Assembly: GCA_031552845.1 (NCBI GenBank)
Contig: JAVBMC010000007.1
Span: 1-49,745, forward strand
Length of the DNA stretch: 49,745 nt
Direction: 5' to 3'
Source of the DNA: JAVBMC01 sp031552845
GTDB lineage: Bacteria; Verrucomicrobiota; Kiritimatiellia; RFP12; DVOR01
Positions 41,026 through 49,567 of the stretch are shown here, piece by piece (the stretch's first letter is position 1; every line of letters starts with the position of its first letter). The notes below the pieces were generated by a model that saw nothing but the letters and a program-made list of their open reading frames with translations, was not told the DNA's origin and made no database searches. A program made the position numbers and the translations under genes.

Positions 41026-42186
41026 ATGATTAATGCACTCCTTCAAAAAGGCGTTGTGATTCCAGCGCCGGAGACCGTCTACATCGCGCCTGAGGTTGAC
41101 CTCCGCCGCATTGCGCCGCAGGTTACGATTCATGCAGGCTGTAGGCTTTCGGGAAAGACGCTCTCCGTTGATGCCGGTTCGGTCTTAGGTGCTGAAGCTC
41201 CGCTGACGTTGAAGGATTGCCAGTTAGGATGCAATGTGAAGCTGGCTGGCGGCTTCGCCGACCATGCTACATTCTTAGACGGCGCCAACGGCAACAGCTG
41301 TGCGCATATCCGCCCGGGATGTTTGTTGGAAGAAGAAGCCAACTTTGCACACAGCGTCGGGTTGAAGCAAACGATCTTTATGCCGTTCGTCACGGCGGGC
41401 AGTTTGATCAACTTCTGTGATGTCATCATGGCGGGTGGCACCAGCCGTAAGAATCATTCGGAGATCGGTTCATCCTATATTCACTTTAACTACACGCCGC
41501 ATCAAGACAAGGCGACCGCCTCGTTAGTCGGTGATGTGCCGCGCGGCGTGCTGTTGAATCAGCCGCCGATCTTTTTGGGCGGGCAGGGCGGCATGGTCGG
41601 TCCGTTGCAGATTGCTTATGGCACGACGATTGGCGCGGGCGTGATTCAACGGCGCGATATTACGGCGCCGAACCGCTTAGCGATCAGTTCTTTGCCGGAA
41701 TCCTTCTCGGTGGACTTTGATTCCCGTGTGTATGGGCCTATCCGCCGTGTGGTCACGCGCAACTTCGAGTTCATCGGCAACCTATATGCGCTGGATCAAT
41801 GGTATCGTTTTGTCCGCAAGCAATTCTTGTCCGAAGCGCTCTATGAAGGAGCTGTTGCCCGTTTGGCGGAGGCATTGGATGAGCGGATGAAGCGTTTGGA
41901 TGATTTGGCCACGCGCGTGAAAGCTTCGCTGGTCTGCTGTCCTACTTCGCCCGCCGCCGATCAGCAAAAGCTATTCGTGGAAGGATGGCCGCGTCAGAAA
42001 GAGGCGTTGGCTGCGCTGCTGGCTGTCCGTTCGCAAGTAAATGTGCCTGATGATGCGGCGGCGTATATCAGCGCACTGGGTTCCAGTGATTACTTGGGCA
42101 CCATTCAGCATCTGACCGTGGAACAGCAAAGCGTGCTGGCCAATTGGCTGGATGGCTGCGTTGCGCAAATCACGCAGCACATATAG
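41026..42186 (+). CDS. GlmU-like left-handed beta-helix protein
   Basis: This 386-aa protein starts at 41026, where AAGAGGT is the ribosome binding site. Its first two thirds have the rhythm of hexapeptide repeats (IAPEVDLRRIAPQVTIHAGCRLSG, VDAGSVLGAEAPLTLKDCQLGCNVKL), as in the acyltransferase part of GlmU-type enzymes and UDP-sugar pyrophosphorylase-like proteins. A helical C-terminus of about 130 residues follows. No nucleotidyltransferase domain is present, so it is not a full GlmU. It may modify a sugar nucleotide. It lies 34 nt after the GYF_2 gene and ends just before a convergent M23 peptidase gene. Confidence 0.75.
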   Translation: MINALLQKGVVIPAPETVYIAPEVDLRRIAPQVTIHAGCRLSGKTLSVDAGSVLGAEAPLTLKDCQLGCNVKLAGGFADHATFLDGANGNSCAHIRPGCLLEEEANFAHSVGLKQTIFMPFVTAGSLINFCDVIMAGGTSRKNHSEIGSSYIHFNYTPHQDKATASLVGDVPRGVLLNQPPIFLGGQGGMVGPLQIAYGTTIGAGVIQRRDITAPNRLAISSLPESFSVDFDSRVYGPIRRVVTRNFEFIGNLYALDQWYRFVRKQFLSEALYEGAVARLAEALDERMKRLDDLATRVKASLVCCPTSPAADQQKLFVEGWPRQKEALAALLAVRSQVNVPDDAAAYISALGSSDYLGTIQHLTVEQQSVLANWLDGCVAQITQHI

Positions 42187-42191
42187 GCTAT

Positions 42192-42215
42192 TCCGTCAGG
42201 TGTTGTCCTCACGGA
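42192..42215. terminator. Possible hairpin between convergent genes
   Basis: TCCGTCAGG (42192-42200) and CCTCACGGA (42207-42215) pair with one mismatch around a 6-nt loop. It lies between the ends of two convergent genes but has no T-run, so the call is weak. Confidence 0.3.
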
Positions 42216-43363
42216 TGGAACAGAAATATTTCGAGCCAGTCTTTGCCTGAGGAAGTCAGCTGCCAGCGGTCGTTCGTGCGGCTGATCAGGCGGCGGCCTT
42301 CGACCCCCGGGAGCGTATCATCCACGCCGAGTATGACGGCATCTTCTCCCGCGCCGCTATGATTGGAACCACGCAGGACGACGCCTGTTTCATCAACATC
42401 AAGCCTGATCAAACCCGGGCGGAAGGGCGGTCCGAACCAGAGGTTGGGATAGCGGCGGAAGTAGTCGGGGATTTGACGGCTTTCGCAGGCGATCGAAAAG
42501 GCAATCGGCTGCATGGAAATATGGCGGAAGATGTCCGCCGTCTGTTCCTCATCGCGCATGGCAAACAATTCGCATGGATTCAATCCCATGAGGTTTTGTC
42601 CATTCCACATGCCATGATCCGGCGGGGGCGTTGGAGGAACGCGCGGCTTGGGGGTATGCTTGGCGGTCTTTTCTGCTAGAGCTTTCGCCCGAGCAGCATC
42701 CATCTGGAACCAGCGGCGAAACTCAGAGTTTTGAATCAGTCCGCACTCAAAATGCAAGTGTGCCCGCGCCAGCGGAATATCGGGGGAATTGCCCAGGCGC
42801 CCCACAACAGTACCGGATGAAATGGATTGCCCTGTCTTGAGCCCGGATGCGATGGATGCCAAGTGGGAGTAGAGGGTGTAAATCTGTGTTTGCGTGGCGG
42901 AGTACAACGTGTTGGATTCGCGGGGCAGGGGAATTGTATGGGAGAGCACAACATACCGTCCGTAGTTGGAACGTCCCGGCACGCCGTTAATATAAACCAC
43001 TTCGCCATTCGCTGCCGCCCGCACATCATCCAGCGGCACGTTGCGCTTGTCGCGCTTGAGCGGAGCGATGTCAATGCCTTCGTGAAAACGCGGCTTGCCG
43101 TCATTGGCCAGACGCGTAAAACCATACAGGCCGTTGCGCGGATCGCCTGAGCCGGTGTGCATAAAGACATTACTGACGACAGAACCATCCAGTGTCAATT
43201 GTCCGGTTGGCACAGCTAGGCGAAAGGATTCCAGGACGAAGGGCACAAGCCCGCCTTCTGAAGTTTGCGCCCGTCCGGCTGTGGCGGTGAAAACGACAAG
43301 TGCCGCAATGATGCCTTTTAAGATTGCCGCCATTTGATTCTGTATGCTGCGCTGATTGTCCAT
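42209..43363 (-). CDS. M23-family metallopeptidase (LytM-type), exported
   Basis: ATG 43363 gives 384 aa with an N-terminal signal or anchor (about residues 11-32, ending TATAGRAQ). The M23 domain has His94 and Asp98 in HEGID, and the HxH motif in AHLHFE (His202, His204), with YSHL (His167) between. All zinc-binding positions are therefore kept and the enzyme should cut peptidoglycan cross-links. A C-terminal half of about 170 residues follows, rich in beta strands, and matches nothing I know. The -10 element lies 7 nt before this ATG, which supports the start. Confidence 0.88.
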   Translation of the reverse strand: MDNQRSIQNQMAAILKGIIAALVVFTATAGRAQTSEGGLVPFVLESFRLAVPTGQLTLDGSVVSNVFMHTGSGDPRNGLYGFTRLANDGKPRFHEGIDIAPLKRDKRNVPLDDVRAAANGEVVYINGVPGRSNYGRYVVLSHTIPLPRESNTLYSATQTQIYTLYSHLASIASGLKTGQSISSGTVVGRLGNSPDIPLARAHLHFECGLIQNSEFRRWFQMDAARAKALAEKTAKHTPKPRVPPTPPPDHGMWNGQNLMGLNPCELFAMRDEEQTADIFRHISMQPIAFSIACESRQIPDYFRRYPNLWFGPPFRPGLIRLDVDETGVVLRGSNHSGAGEDAVILGVDDTLPGVEGRRLISRTNDRWQLTSSGKDWLEIFLFHP

Positions 43364-43369
43364 CGGCAC

Positions 43370-43378
43370 AGTATAGCA
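43370..43378 (-). promoter_or_regulatory. Extended -10 promoter element of the M23 peptidase gene
   Basis: On the minus strand TGCTATACT lies 6-7 nt before the ATG, with no usable -35. It is identical to the element before ileS. It implies a nearly leaderless transcript. Confidence 0.45.
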
Positions 43379-43402
43379 TAAACCCGTTGTGCCTGCGACT
43401 GC

Positions 43403-43438
43403 AAAAAAACGCGGCGCAGGTTTGATATCCCGCGCCGC
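43403..43438 (-). terminator. Rho-independent terminator of the cytochrome operon
   Basis: Read on the minus strand, GCGGCGC (43432-43438) pairs with GCGCCGC (43411-43417), and a run of seven T follows (43403-43409). It lies 28 nt after the stop of the last gene of the operon. Confidence 0.85.
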
Positions 43439-43466
43439 ATCGTTCAATCGTTAAACGGAGTCCGGC

Positions 43467-44138
43467 TTATTTGCCGTAAACTTCGGCTTCGGTGTAGTGG
43501 TTCATCTCGTTCGAGGTGTTGCCATTGCTGTAGAAGCGGACATAACGGCCCTTCACAGCATTGACGGCCACAGGGCGGCCTTCGAAGTCTTCGATGTATT
43601 CTTTATCCTTGCCCTTGCCGAGCTTGAGGACGTCTTCAGCATCGTTGTTGAAGACAGTCACAACGCCGTCGATGAAGTCCGGATCGTTCGAGATCTGGAT
43701 CACCACATTGCGGTAAACACGGCCTTCGCCATGATAGTGCCACACGTTGACAGCATAGACAGTTTTCTCTGCGCCGAGGTCAATCTGGATCCATTGCTTC
43801 ATCGGTCCGAGTTCGACGTAGGTATCCGCGCCGTGTTCTTTCACTCCATCCGTGATGAGCGTCAAATCACCGATAATCGGTTCCTCGTCGCTGGACGTGA
43901 CCTTGGCGCCCTTGGACAGCAGGTTGTTGCAACCGGCGGGCACATAGATGGCGTCACGCGGGCGGCCCTTGCGGGGAGCCTCGAGGTTCTTGAGACCGGC
44001 GATGTCTTTCGGCGTGCCGGTGTAGCAGGGCTTCACCTTGCCGAAGTCAACCTTGACCTTATCTGCTGCTGCGTCCTGTGCCGAAGCGGTCATTATAATC
44101 GCCGCGACGGACATGATGATGAGTGATGTAACTTTCAT
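43467..44138 (-). CDS. Secreted protein with F5/8-type C (discoidin)-like domain
   Basis: ATG 44138 follows a strong AAGGAGGAAC site and gives 223 aa with a signal peptide (MKVTSLIIMSVAAIIMTASAQ). The mature part has the layout of a galactose-binding-like fold: LITDGVKEHGADTYVELGP, WIQIDLGAEKTVYAVNVWHYH, VVIQISNDPDF, and VNAVKGRYVRFYSNGN near the end. Such domains usually bind sugars or surfaces. It is the last gene of the operon; its start lies 22 nt after the ApbE stop. The link to electron transfer is unclear. Confidence 0.82.
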   Translation of the reverse strand: MKVTSLIIMSVAAIIMTASAQDAAADKVKVDFGKVKPCYTGTPKDIAGLKNLEAPRKGRPRDAIYVPAGCNNLLSKGAKVTSSDEEPIIGDLTLITDGVKEHGADTYVELGPMKQWIQIDLGAEKTVYAVNVWHYHGEGRVYRNVVIQISNDPDFIDGVVTVFNNDAEDVLKLGKGKDKEYIEDFEGRPVAVNAVKGRYVRFYSNGNTSNEMNHYTEAEVYGK

Positions 44139-44160
44139 TGTTCCTCCTTGTTCTTCTACT

Positions 44161-45120
44161 TTAAACCGTTGCATGAACCAGCGTTTGGAAGCACGGCGTC
44201 ATGCGCGCCGGTTTCCGAACGGCATCGAGCCATTCCTGTTGTCCCCGGGGGACGAGTGCCCCCGCCTTAAAATCAGCCAAGGCCTCACAAGCCTTTTGAA
44301 TCTCAGCCCATGTCATTCCCATAAACGCCGTGGACAACGCATCCGAAACCGCCGCCGAAGTCGCGCACGACCAAGCCGCCGGATTCACCCGCGCCACTTG
44401 GCCGGTCTGCGTGTTGGCGATATGCTCGCCCTTGAGGTCAAACCCCGACCCGCTGACCGCCATCTCAGTCATCTCCACCGCGCCCAGCTTGAGGCGTCCG
44501 GCCCAATCACCGGCCACGCCAACCGGCCAACCGGCTTTATCAGGCGCTTCCCGGCCAACCGCCAGCACCGTGCTGGTTCCGCCGTGGATCAAGAAGTTCT
44601 TCAACTCCCACTCTTCCGTCAGCAACACCTTCACGGCATCCAACGCATACCCCTTGGCAATGCCGCCGAAATCCAACTCCAACGGCGAATCCCCGCCATT
44701 CCGATCTGGCGTTACCGAAATTCGTTCATGCTCCGGATCCAGTACCAGCCGATTCATTCCCGTCGCTGCCAACGCCGTCTTTCTCTCGATCTCCGTGACA
44801 CCCGCCCAACGGCAGCCCGCCTTGCGGAAGGCATTCATCAGCGAACCCACGGTAATGTCAAACGCCCCATTCGTCGCGGCGTAGACATTCACGGCAACCA
44901 TCAGGCAGTCCATCATCTCCGGCGTCACCGGCACCACATTGCCGGGCTTCAACGCTGCGATTGTAGCTGTTTCACTGACGTCGATGAAGCGGTTGAAGGT
45001 CTGCTCCAGCTTATCCACCAACCGCCACGCCGCATGCGCGGCGCCCGATGCACCCTCCTGTCCATCCGGGATGAACAGCGCAAACGTCGTGTTCATCGCG
45101 GCATGTTCAAACTGCTGCAT
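44161..45120 (-). CDS. apbE: FAD:protein FMN transferase (ApbE family)
   Basis: ApbE enzymes attach FMN to a Ser/Thr of exported or membrane flavoproteins. It has 319 aa, the usual length. Family blocks are FDITVGSLMNAFR, ELDFGGIAKGYALDAV, LIHGGTSTVLAVG and ATSAAVSDALSTAFM, the last with the conserved Asp/Thr metal-site region. Unusually, it has no signal peptide or lipobox, while most ApbE are exported. The stop of the cytochrome lies 6 nt before its start. No target flavoprotein is encoded in the window. Confidence 0.88.
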   Translation of the reverse strand: MQQFEHAAMNTTFALFIPDGQEGASGAAHAAWRLVDKLEQTFNRFIDVSETATIAALKPGNVVPVTPEMMDCLMVAVNVYAATNGAFDITVGSLMNAFRKAGCRWAGVTEIERKTALAATGMNRLVLDPEHERISVTPDRNGGDSPLELDFGGIAKGYALDAVKVLLTEEWELKNFLIHGGTSTVLAVGREAPDKAGWPVGVAGDWAGRLKLGAVEMTEMAVSGSGFDLKGEHIANTQTGQVARVNPAAWSCATSAAVSDALSTAFMGMTWAEIQKACEALADFKAGALVPRGQQEWLDAVRKPARMTPCFQTLVHATV

Positions 45121-45126
45121 TACAGG

Positions 45127-47925
45127 CTAGTTCTTCTTCAATAGACTGCGGATTACCAACAGCAGGACGACCACGCAACACCCTGCCAAACAGCGATGCG
45201 CTTGCAGCATCCACAACTGTCCGGTGCTGCCGAGCCACGTCATCATCGGCGCAACCGCCGTGAGCATCAGGCCAACGCCGATTGCAATCAATATCCAGAA
45301 CATCGTCTTGGTGCAACAGCACTTCTCTTGGCGAACCGCACGGAAGGCGATCAACGCCAATACCGCCGCGCCGAAAGCACCGCCCGCCACCATGTGGCCG
45401 ATGATCACCCAATGCGTCATGCCATGCGCCACCCAGCCGAAGAAGCCGGAGAAGGCGAGGTAAGCTACTGCCAGCACAAAGACGATGCCCGTCAGGCTGT
45501 CGGCCGTCTTGAACAGCTTGCCGGAGTCCGCCGTCACTGCGCTGCGGTTCAGCATTGCTGGGAGGCAGACCAGCAGGAACGCCAACAGGGCGAGAGTGCC
45601 CAACGCCGAAGCAGTCCACAAGAACGCCTTGAAGAACGGACGCATCAAGAACGTCACGCCAAAGATGCGGTGGTACACTTCATCGGTGATACCCATGTAA
45701 TCGGCTTGCGTGCGCACCAACGGACGCGCCGTCAGCAACGGACCGGTCGAGGTGACCTTGCCGAAGAAGAAAGAGCTGCCCACGGTGTGGCAATCGGCGC
45801 ACTTCGCCGGAGCCGCACCACGTGCCATACGGGCAGGGCGGACGTCATGCGCAACAGCCCAAGAGACGGGTTCGGCTTCAGGCGCTTTGCTGGCGGTGAG
45901 CGTGTCACCATCAAGTGTGAACACTTGCCCGTGCGCAACATAAACATATTGCTTGGAGGCATCGTGCTGCTTCAGCAATCCAAGGCCGCGCTTGACGAGA
46001 TTCTCTGTCAACGTTGCCGTGGTGCCGCTGAGTGCCGCAAGCTCTTCCGTCACATAGGCATCCAGTAGCGGCTGGAACTTGCCATCCACCAGCCAACCCA
46101 TCTGCGGCAGCTCGGAGGCAACCGGGCTGTCTTTGGTTGTGAATTGAATGGGATAGGTAATGTAACCAGTTTCGTCATCAACCGTCTTAGTCTCTTCTAA
46201 GACGAACATCTTATTCTTATAGACGACCGCAGCCTGGCGCCCATTAGCCAAATCAGATGCCCCCAATGCCGTCAGCTGATCTGTATAGTCCAAGGTCGCA
46301 TTGCCGGGAATCTCCTGTGCAGTATCAAATTGGGGGAGGGCAATTGTAATCGTTCCGTTTGTGAGCAAGCGTGCTACGTAAACATCTTCAGTGGGTCTGT
46401 TCACGATACGATTGGTGGATATATCTCTACCCCCGTCCGGGTCATTTGCGCAGAGAGTATCCTGCCATGCAGTTGCCGTTCCGCACTGCTCTGCAAGTTT
46501 GTCGTAGTTACGCTTGTAGATGACATCGCCCTTGATGATTACGGGTTCGCCGGGCAGATTAGGATTCGCGGCGACGGCGGTCAGAGCCAGTCCGGCGAGC
46601 TGTGCCACGTTCAATTTGTTGGTTAATGCAACCGACAGGCTGTCCGGACGGATGGGGGTAATCTTGCCTGCGGCATCACGCGTGCCCCAGAAGGCGGGCC
46701 ACATCACGCGGCGGGGTTCAATCTGTCCGGCGGCGTTGCGCATGAAGACCGGCTCTTGAATGTACGGCGCATCGGTCACCCAAGTCGCACGGCCATAAAT
46801 GCCCATGCGGTTGGCGCGGGCAGTGCGGATGGTGCCGAGTTCACCATTGGGCGTCACGCCGGAGTGGCAGGTTGTGCAGGAGAGTTTGTCAAAGTGAACC
46901 AACGGCATGCCGATGTGTTTCGGGCGCGGTGCGCCCAAGCGGCCTGCACCTTCTTTACCATCGCCAACGTGACAGCCTGCACAGGTCGAGGTGACCTTGG
47001 TGCGGTTCGCGGCATCTGCCGACGTGGCGAGCGAGCCGCGGGCAATGTCGTGATCCTCACCGTTGCGGTGGCAGTCCGCGCAGAGCATTCCGGCACGCGA
47101 GTGGATGTCGGCATCGACGTTCTCTTTTTTGGCGCCGACAGCGGCTGTGCCGTGACAGTTCAAGCAGTTGCTGTCTTTCGGACGACCCACGTCAAGGAAG
47201 GCACGGTTCTTGTCGTCAAAGAGCTGTGTGTGATAACGCATTTGCGGCGGCACGGCAAAGAGCTTGTCGTCCGGATTTTCACCGTCTAGCGGAATCCATG
47301 TGGTCGGAGCACGCTCACCCATGCCGATGGTGTCACCCAAACCAAACGCGGTGGCCGAAGCCCAACGCCAGTTTTGGCGCATGGTTTGCCGTACGTATTC
47401 GCTAAAGTCGTAACGCCCCGTTGAGTGACAGGCGAAACAGTTGGCTTCGAGACGTCCGGAAATTGGCCAACGGTTGGGCTCATCTGCACCAAAGAGTTCC
47501 TCAGGGGCAGCCACATCACCGCCAGGCATGTTCCGGGCGAAGAGGCGGACGTACTCCCAGTTGGAGAGGCCGAGCTGTTCGGGCTTCCAGATGCCGGGGA
47601 ATCCGCGCACGCCGAGAGGAATCTGCGAGCCGTTGACGGCGTCGATCCAGAACCACGGCTGGGCAATACGTCCGGCGGCACCGCCCGCAGTCGGGCTGAA
47701 GTGGAAGCCGGAGGTAATCTTGGCGTAGTCATGGCAGGCGCCGCATGTTTGCTCCATACTGGGCGGCATGGGATTCTCGGCATTGGCAACAATGGTTTCA
47801 CCGCATTCGTCGGTCAGTGAAAAACGGTGCACCGGCGGTACGCGGCCGCCATCGTAATGCGAGGCGTAAGCGGAGCACAATATCCCGACTGCCGCAAGCG
47901 GAACTAAAGCTAAACGTTTCATCAT
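45127..47925 (-). CDS. Seven-haem cytochrome c fused to a C-terminal membrane domain
   Basis: This 932-aa protein has a signal peptide (MMKRLALVPLAAVGILCSAYA). Seven CxxCH haem-binding motifs start at Cys61, 163, 254, 282, 315, 350 and 709. The long gap between the sixth and seventh (about 360-705) is a beta-rich insert. Four to five membrane helices end the protein (about 765-790, 812-830, 837-863, 874-896, 906-926), with His834, His838, His844 and His910 as possible b-type haem ligands. This suggests electron transfer between the membrane quinone pool and the periplasm. Neighbours are ApbE and a dehydrogenase. Redox partner unknown. Confidence 0.85.
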   Translation of the reverse strand: MMKRLALVPLAAVGILCSAYASHYDGGRVPPVHRFSLTDECGETIVANAENPMPPSMEQTCGACHDYAKITSGFHFSPTAGGAAGRIAQPWFWIDAVNGSQIPLGVRGFPGIWKPEQLGLSNWEYVRLFARNMPGGDVAAPEELFGADEPNRWPISGRLEANCFACHSTGRYDFSEYVRQTMRQNWRWASATAFGLGDTIGMGERAPTTWIPLDGENPDDKLFAVPPQMRYHTQLFDDKNRAFLDVGRPKDSNCLNCHGTAAVGAKKENVDADIHSRAGMLCADCHRNGEDHDIARGSLATSADAANRTKVTSTCAGCHVGDGKEGAGRLGAPRPKHIGMPLVHFDKLSCTTCHSGVTPNGELGTIRTARANRMGIYGRATWVTDAPYIQEPVFMRNAAGQIEPRRVMWPAFWGTRDAAGKITPIRPDSLSVALTNKLNVAQLAGLALTAVAANPNLPGEPVIIKGDVIYKRNYDKLAEQCGTATAWQDTLCANDPDGGRDISTNRIVNRPTEDVYVARLLTNGTITIALPQFDTAQEIPGNATLDYTDQLTALGASDLANGRQAAVVYKNKMFVLEETKTVDDETGYITYPIQFTTKDSPVASELPQMGWLVDGKFQPLLDAYVTEELAALSGTTATLTENLVKRGLGLLKQHDASKQYVYVAHGQVFTLDGDTLTASKAPEAEPVSWAVAHDVRPARMARGAAPAKCADCHTVGSSFFFGKVTSTGPLLTARPLVRTQADYMGITDEVYHRIFGVTFLMRPFFKAFLWTASALGTLALLAFLLVCLPAMLNRSAVTADSGKLFKTADSLTGIVFVLAVAYLAFSGFFGWVAHGMTHWVIIGHMVAGGAFGAAVLALIAFRAVRQEKCCCTKTMFWILIAIGVGLMLTAVAPMMTWLGSTGQLWMLQAHRCLAGCCVVVLLLVIRSLLKKN

Positions 47926-47963
47926 ATCAAATCCGTATCGTAGCGTTGAAATCAGGCGGGCAC

Positions 47964-49325
47964 TCAAATGTGAAAATCTTCCGACTTGAAGGTGATGGGC
48001 GTACGCTGCGCCACTGCCTTGTTGGCAGCCAACACCGCCACGGCGGATTCATACGCCAGCTCGGACGGGCAAGTCAAAATGCTCTTGTCCTGACGGCGGA
48101 CGGCTTCAAAGAAGTTCTCCAGGTGCGGCTGATGCGCCAGTTTCTTCATTTCAATCGGTAGCGGGAAACCTTCAGCTTCGGCAGTGACACGCGCATCCAC
48201 GGTGACATCTTTGGTTGCGACGCGGGAAGCAACGGTCTGTTTGAGCGGGAGAATGAGGCCTTCCTTCATGAAGACATCCCACGGCGGGACGCCTTCACGG
48301 ACTTCACGTTGGACGGTATTACCGCGCGCGGAAACCTCGGAGAGGGTGAGAGATCCATTTTCGCCCATGAACTGCTCATAGAAACCGCCGCGGGAAGAGG
48401 TCGTCAACACTTGGTAATAGGCGCGTCCGATAAAACCATCCTTGCACTTGAACTCATACATCGCCATGACGTTGTCGTTCATTTCGCGCTTGTAGTAGTT
48501 GTTGCCGCCGATAGCCGACACCGACAGCGGAATAGCATCCCACACCCAGAAGAACAAGTCGATTTGGTGGGAACCGAGGTCAACCATTGGCCCGCCGCCG
48601 TATTTGCTGAACCAACGCCAGTTCAGGAATTGCTCCATGTTCTCGTATCCATATTTTTCTAATGTATCAACCGGGACATTCAGAGGACTTTTGGCACCTC
48701 CTCTAAGCGTGATAAACGGTGCCACGGAACGGTTCCATTGGCCGTAGGCGTGAGTGACGCGGCCTAACATGTTTGCTTTACGAATGACATTGTCAATGGC
48801 GTGACGGTAGCGGGGATTCGAACGGCGTTGATGGCCGATCTGCAGGAGCTTGCCGGTACGCTGAGAGGCTAGCACCATCTGCTTGGCGTTCTCTAATGAG
48901 TTGGACATTTCCTTCTCGCAGTAGACGTCGAGTCCGGCTTCAAGACAGGCGATTGTGTGCGTGTGATGCATCCAGTCCGGCGTGGCGATGACAACGGCAT
49001 CAATCTTGCCCTTCATCTCCGAGAGCATTTCTTTGTAGTCCTCAAAGACTTTTACTTCGCCATATTTCGGCTTCAGGCGAAGGCGTGCCATTCTGCGGCG
49101 GCTCTCCCAAACATCACAAACGGCCTTGATTTGAATGCCGGGAATAGGCATCATTGACGTAACCAGAATCTCGCCCTCGGCACCAAATCCAATCACCGCC
49201 ACGTTAATCTGGTTTTCAATCTTCGCCTCTGCCGGCGTTTGCCCCAATACGCGGAAAGCGGGCATAGCGGCGGCGGACAGCGCCGTGGCTTTGACAAATA
49301 GACGACGGTTCATCTCAACGGACAT
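47964..49325 (-). CDS. Gfo/Idh/MocA-family oxidoreductase with Tat-type signal
   Basis: This 453-aa protein begins with MNRRLFVKATALSAAAMPAF (twin arginine at residues 7-8), so it is probably exported folded. The NAD(P)-binding Rossmann motif GFGAEG is at 46-51. The usual EKP motif appears as CEKEM, with Glu in place of Pro. The C-terminal domain has WFSKYGGGPMVDLGSHQIDLFFW, typical of the family. A GGGAG site lies before the ATG. It is the first gene of the minus-strand operon. The substrate is probably a sugar or cyclitol. Export plus a cytochrome downstream suggests oxidation in the periplasm (inference). Confidence 0.9.
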   Translation of the reverse strand: MSVEMNRRLFVKATALSAAAMPAFRVLGQTPAEAKIENQINVAVIGFGAEGEILVTSMMPIPGIQIKAVCDVWESRRRMARLRLKPKYGEVKVFEDYKEMLSEMKGKIDAVVIATPDWMHHTHTIACLEAGLDVYCEKEMSNSLENAKQMVLASQRTGKLLQIGHQRRSNPRYRHAIDNVIRKANMLGRVTHAYGQWNRSVAPFITLRGGAKSPLNVPVDTLEKYGYENMEQFLNWRWFSKYGGGPMVDLGSHQIDLFFWVWDAIPLSVSAIGGNNYYKREMNDNVMAMYEFKCKDGFIGRAYYQVLTTSSRGGFYEQFMGENGSLTLSEVSARGNTVQREVREGVPPWDVFMKEGLILPLKQTVASRVATKDVTVDARVTAEAEGFPLPIEMKKLAHQPHLENFFEAVRRQDKSILTCPSELAYESAVAVLAANKAVAQRTPITFKSEDFHI

Positions 49326-49388
49326 AACGACTCCCTAATAAACAAATAAAACAGATGCCCTAAAAAGGCCTCCCCATAGATAGGGCGT

Positions 49389-49418
49389 ATTATACCCTAA
49401 ACCACGTGCGCGGGTCAA
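49389..49418 (-). promoter_or_regulatory. Promoter of the dehydrogenase-cytochrome-apbE operon
   Basis: On the minus strand TTGACC (49413-49418) and TATAAT (49389-49394) are 18 nt apart, the best sigma-70-type promoter in the window. A leader of about 57 nt precedes the ATG at 49325. Confidence 0.75.
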
Positions 49419-49492
49419 TCCTATTTTACCCTCCGATTGCCTCAAAAACCCCGCTGTAAAGTGTAAAATATCTTTTCCCTGCAGATGGGGGG

Positions 49493-49504
49493 GTGCCCGG
49501 GCAC
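49493..49504. repeat. 12-bp perfect palindrome
   Basis: GTGCCCGGGCAC is fully self-complementary. It lies 16 nt before a second palindrome. Confidence 0.4.
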
Positions 49505-49520
49505 GCTCTCTTTCAGGGGA

Positions 49521-49536
49521 GCCCCCCATGGGGGGC
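49521..49536. repeat. 16-bp perfect palindrome
   Basis: GCCCCCCATGGGGGGC is fully self-complementary. With the nearby palindrome it forms a GC-rich cluster just left of the IS30-like element. It could mark the insertion target, since IS30-type elements often favour palindromic sites (inference). Confidence 0.45.
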
Positions 49537-49567
49537 GCGAAAATCTAACCGCCGGTTGAGACGTTTA

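Noticed and set aside
49335..49529. 64-aa minus-strand frame
   Set aside because: It spans the strong promoter of the dehydrogenase operon and a palindrome, and has no ribosome binding site.
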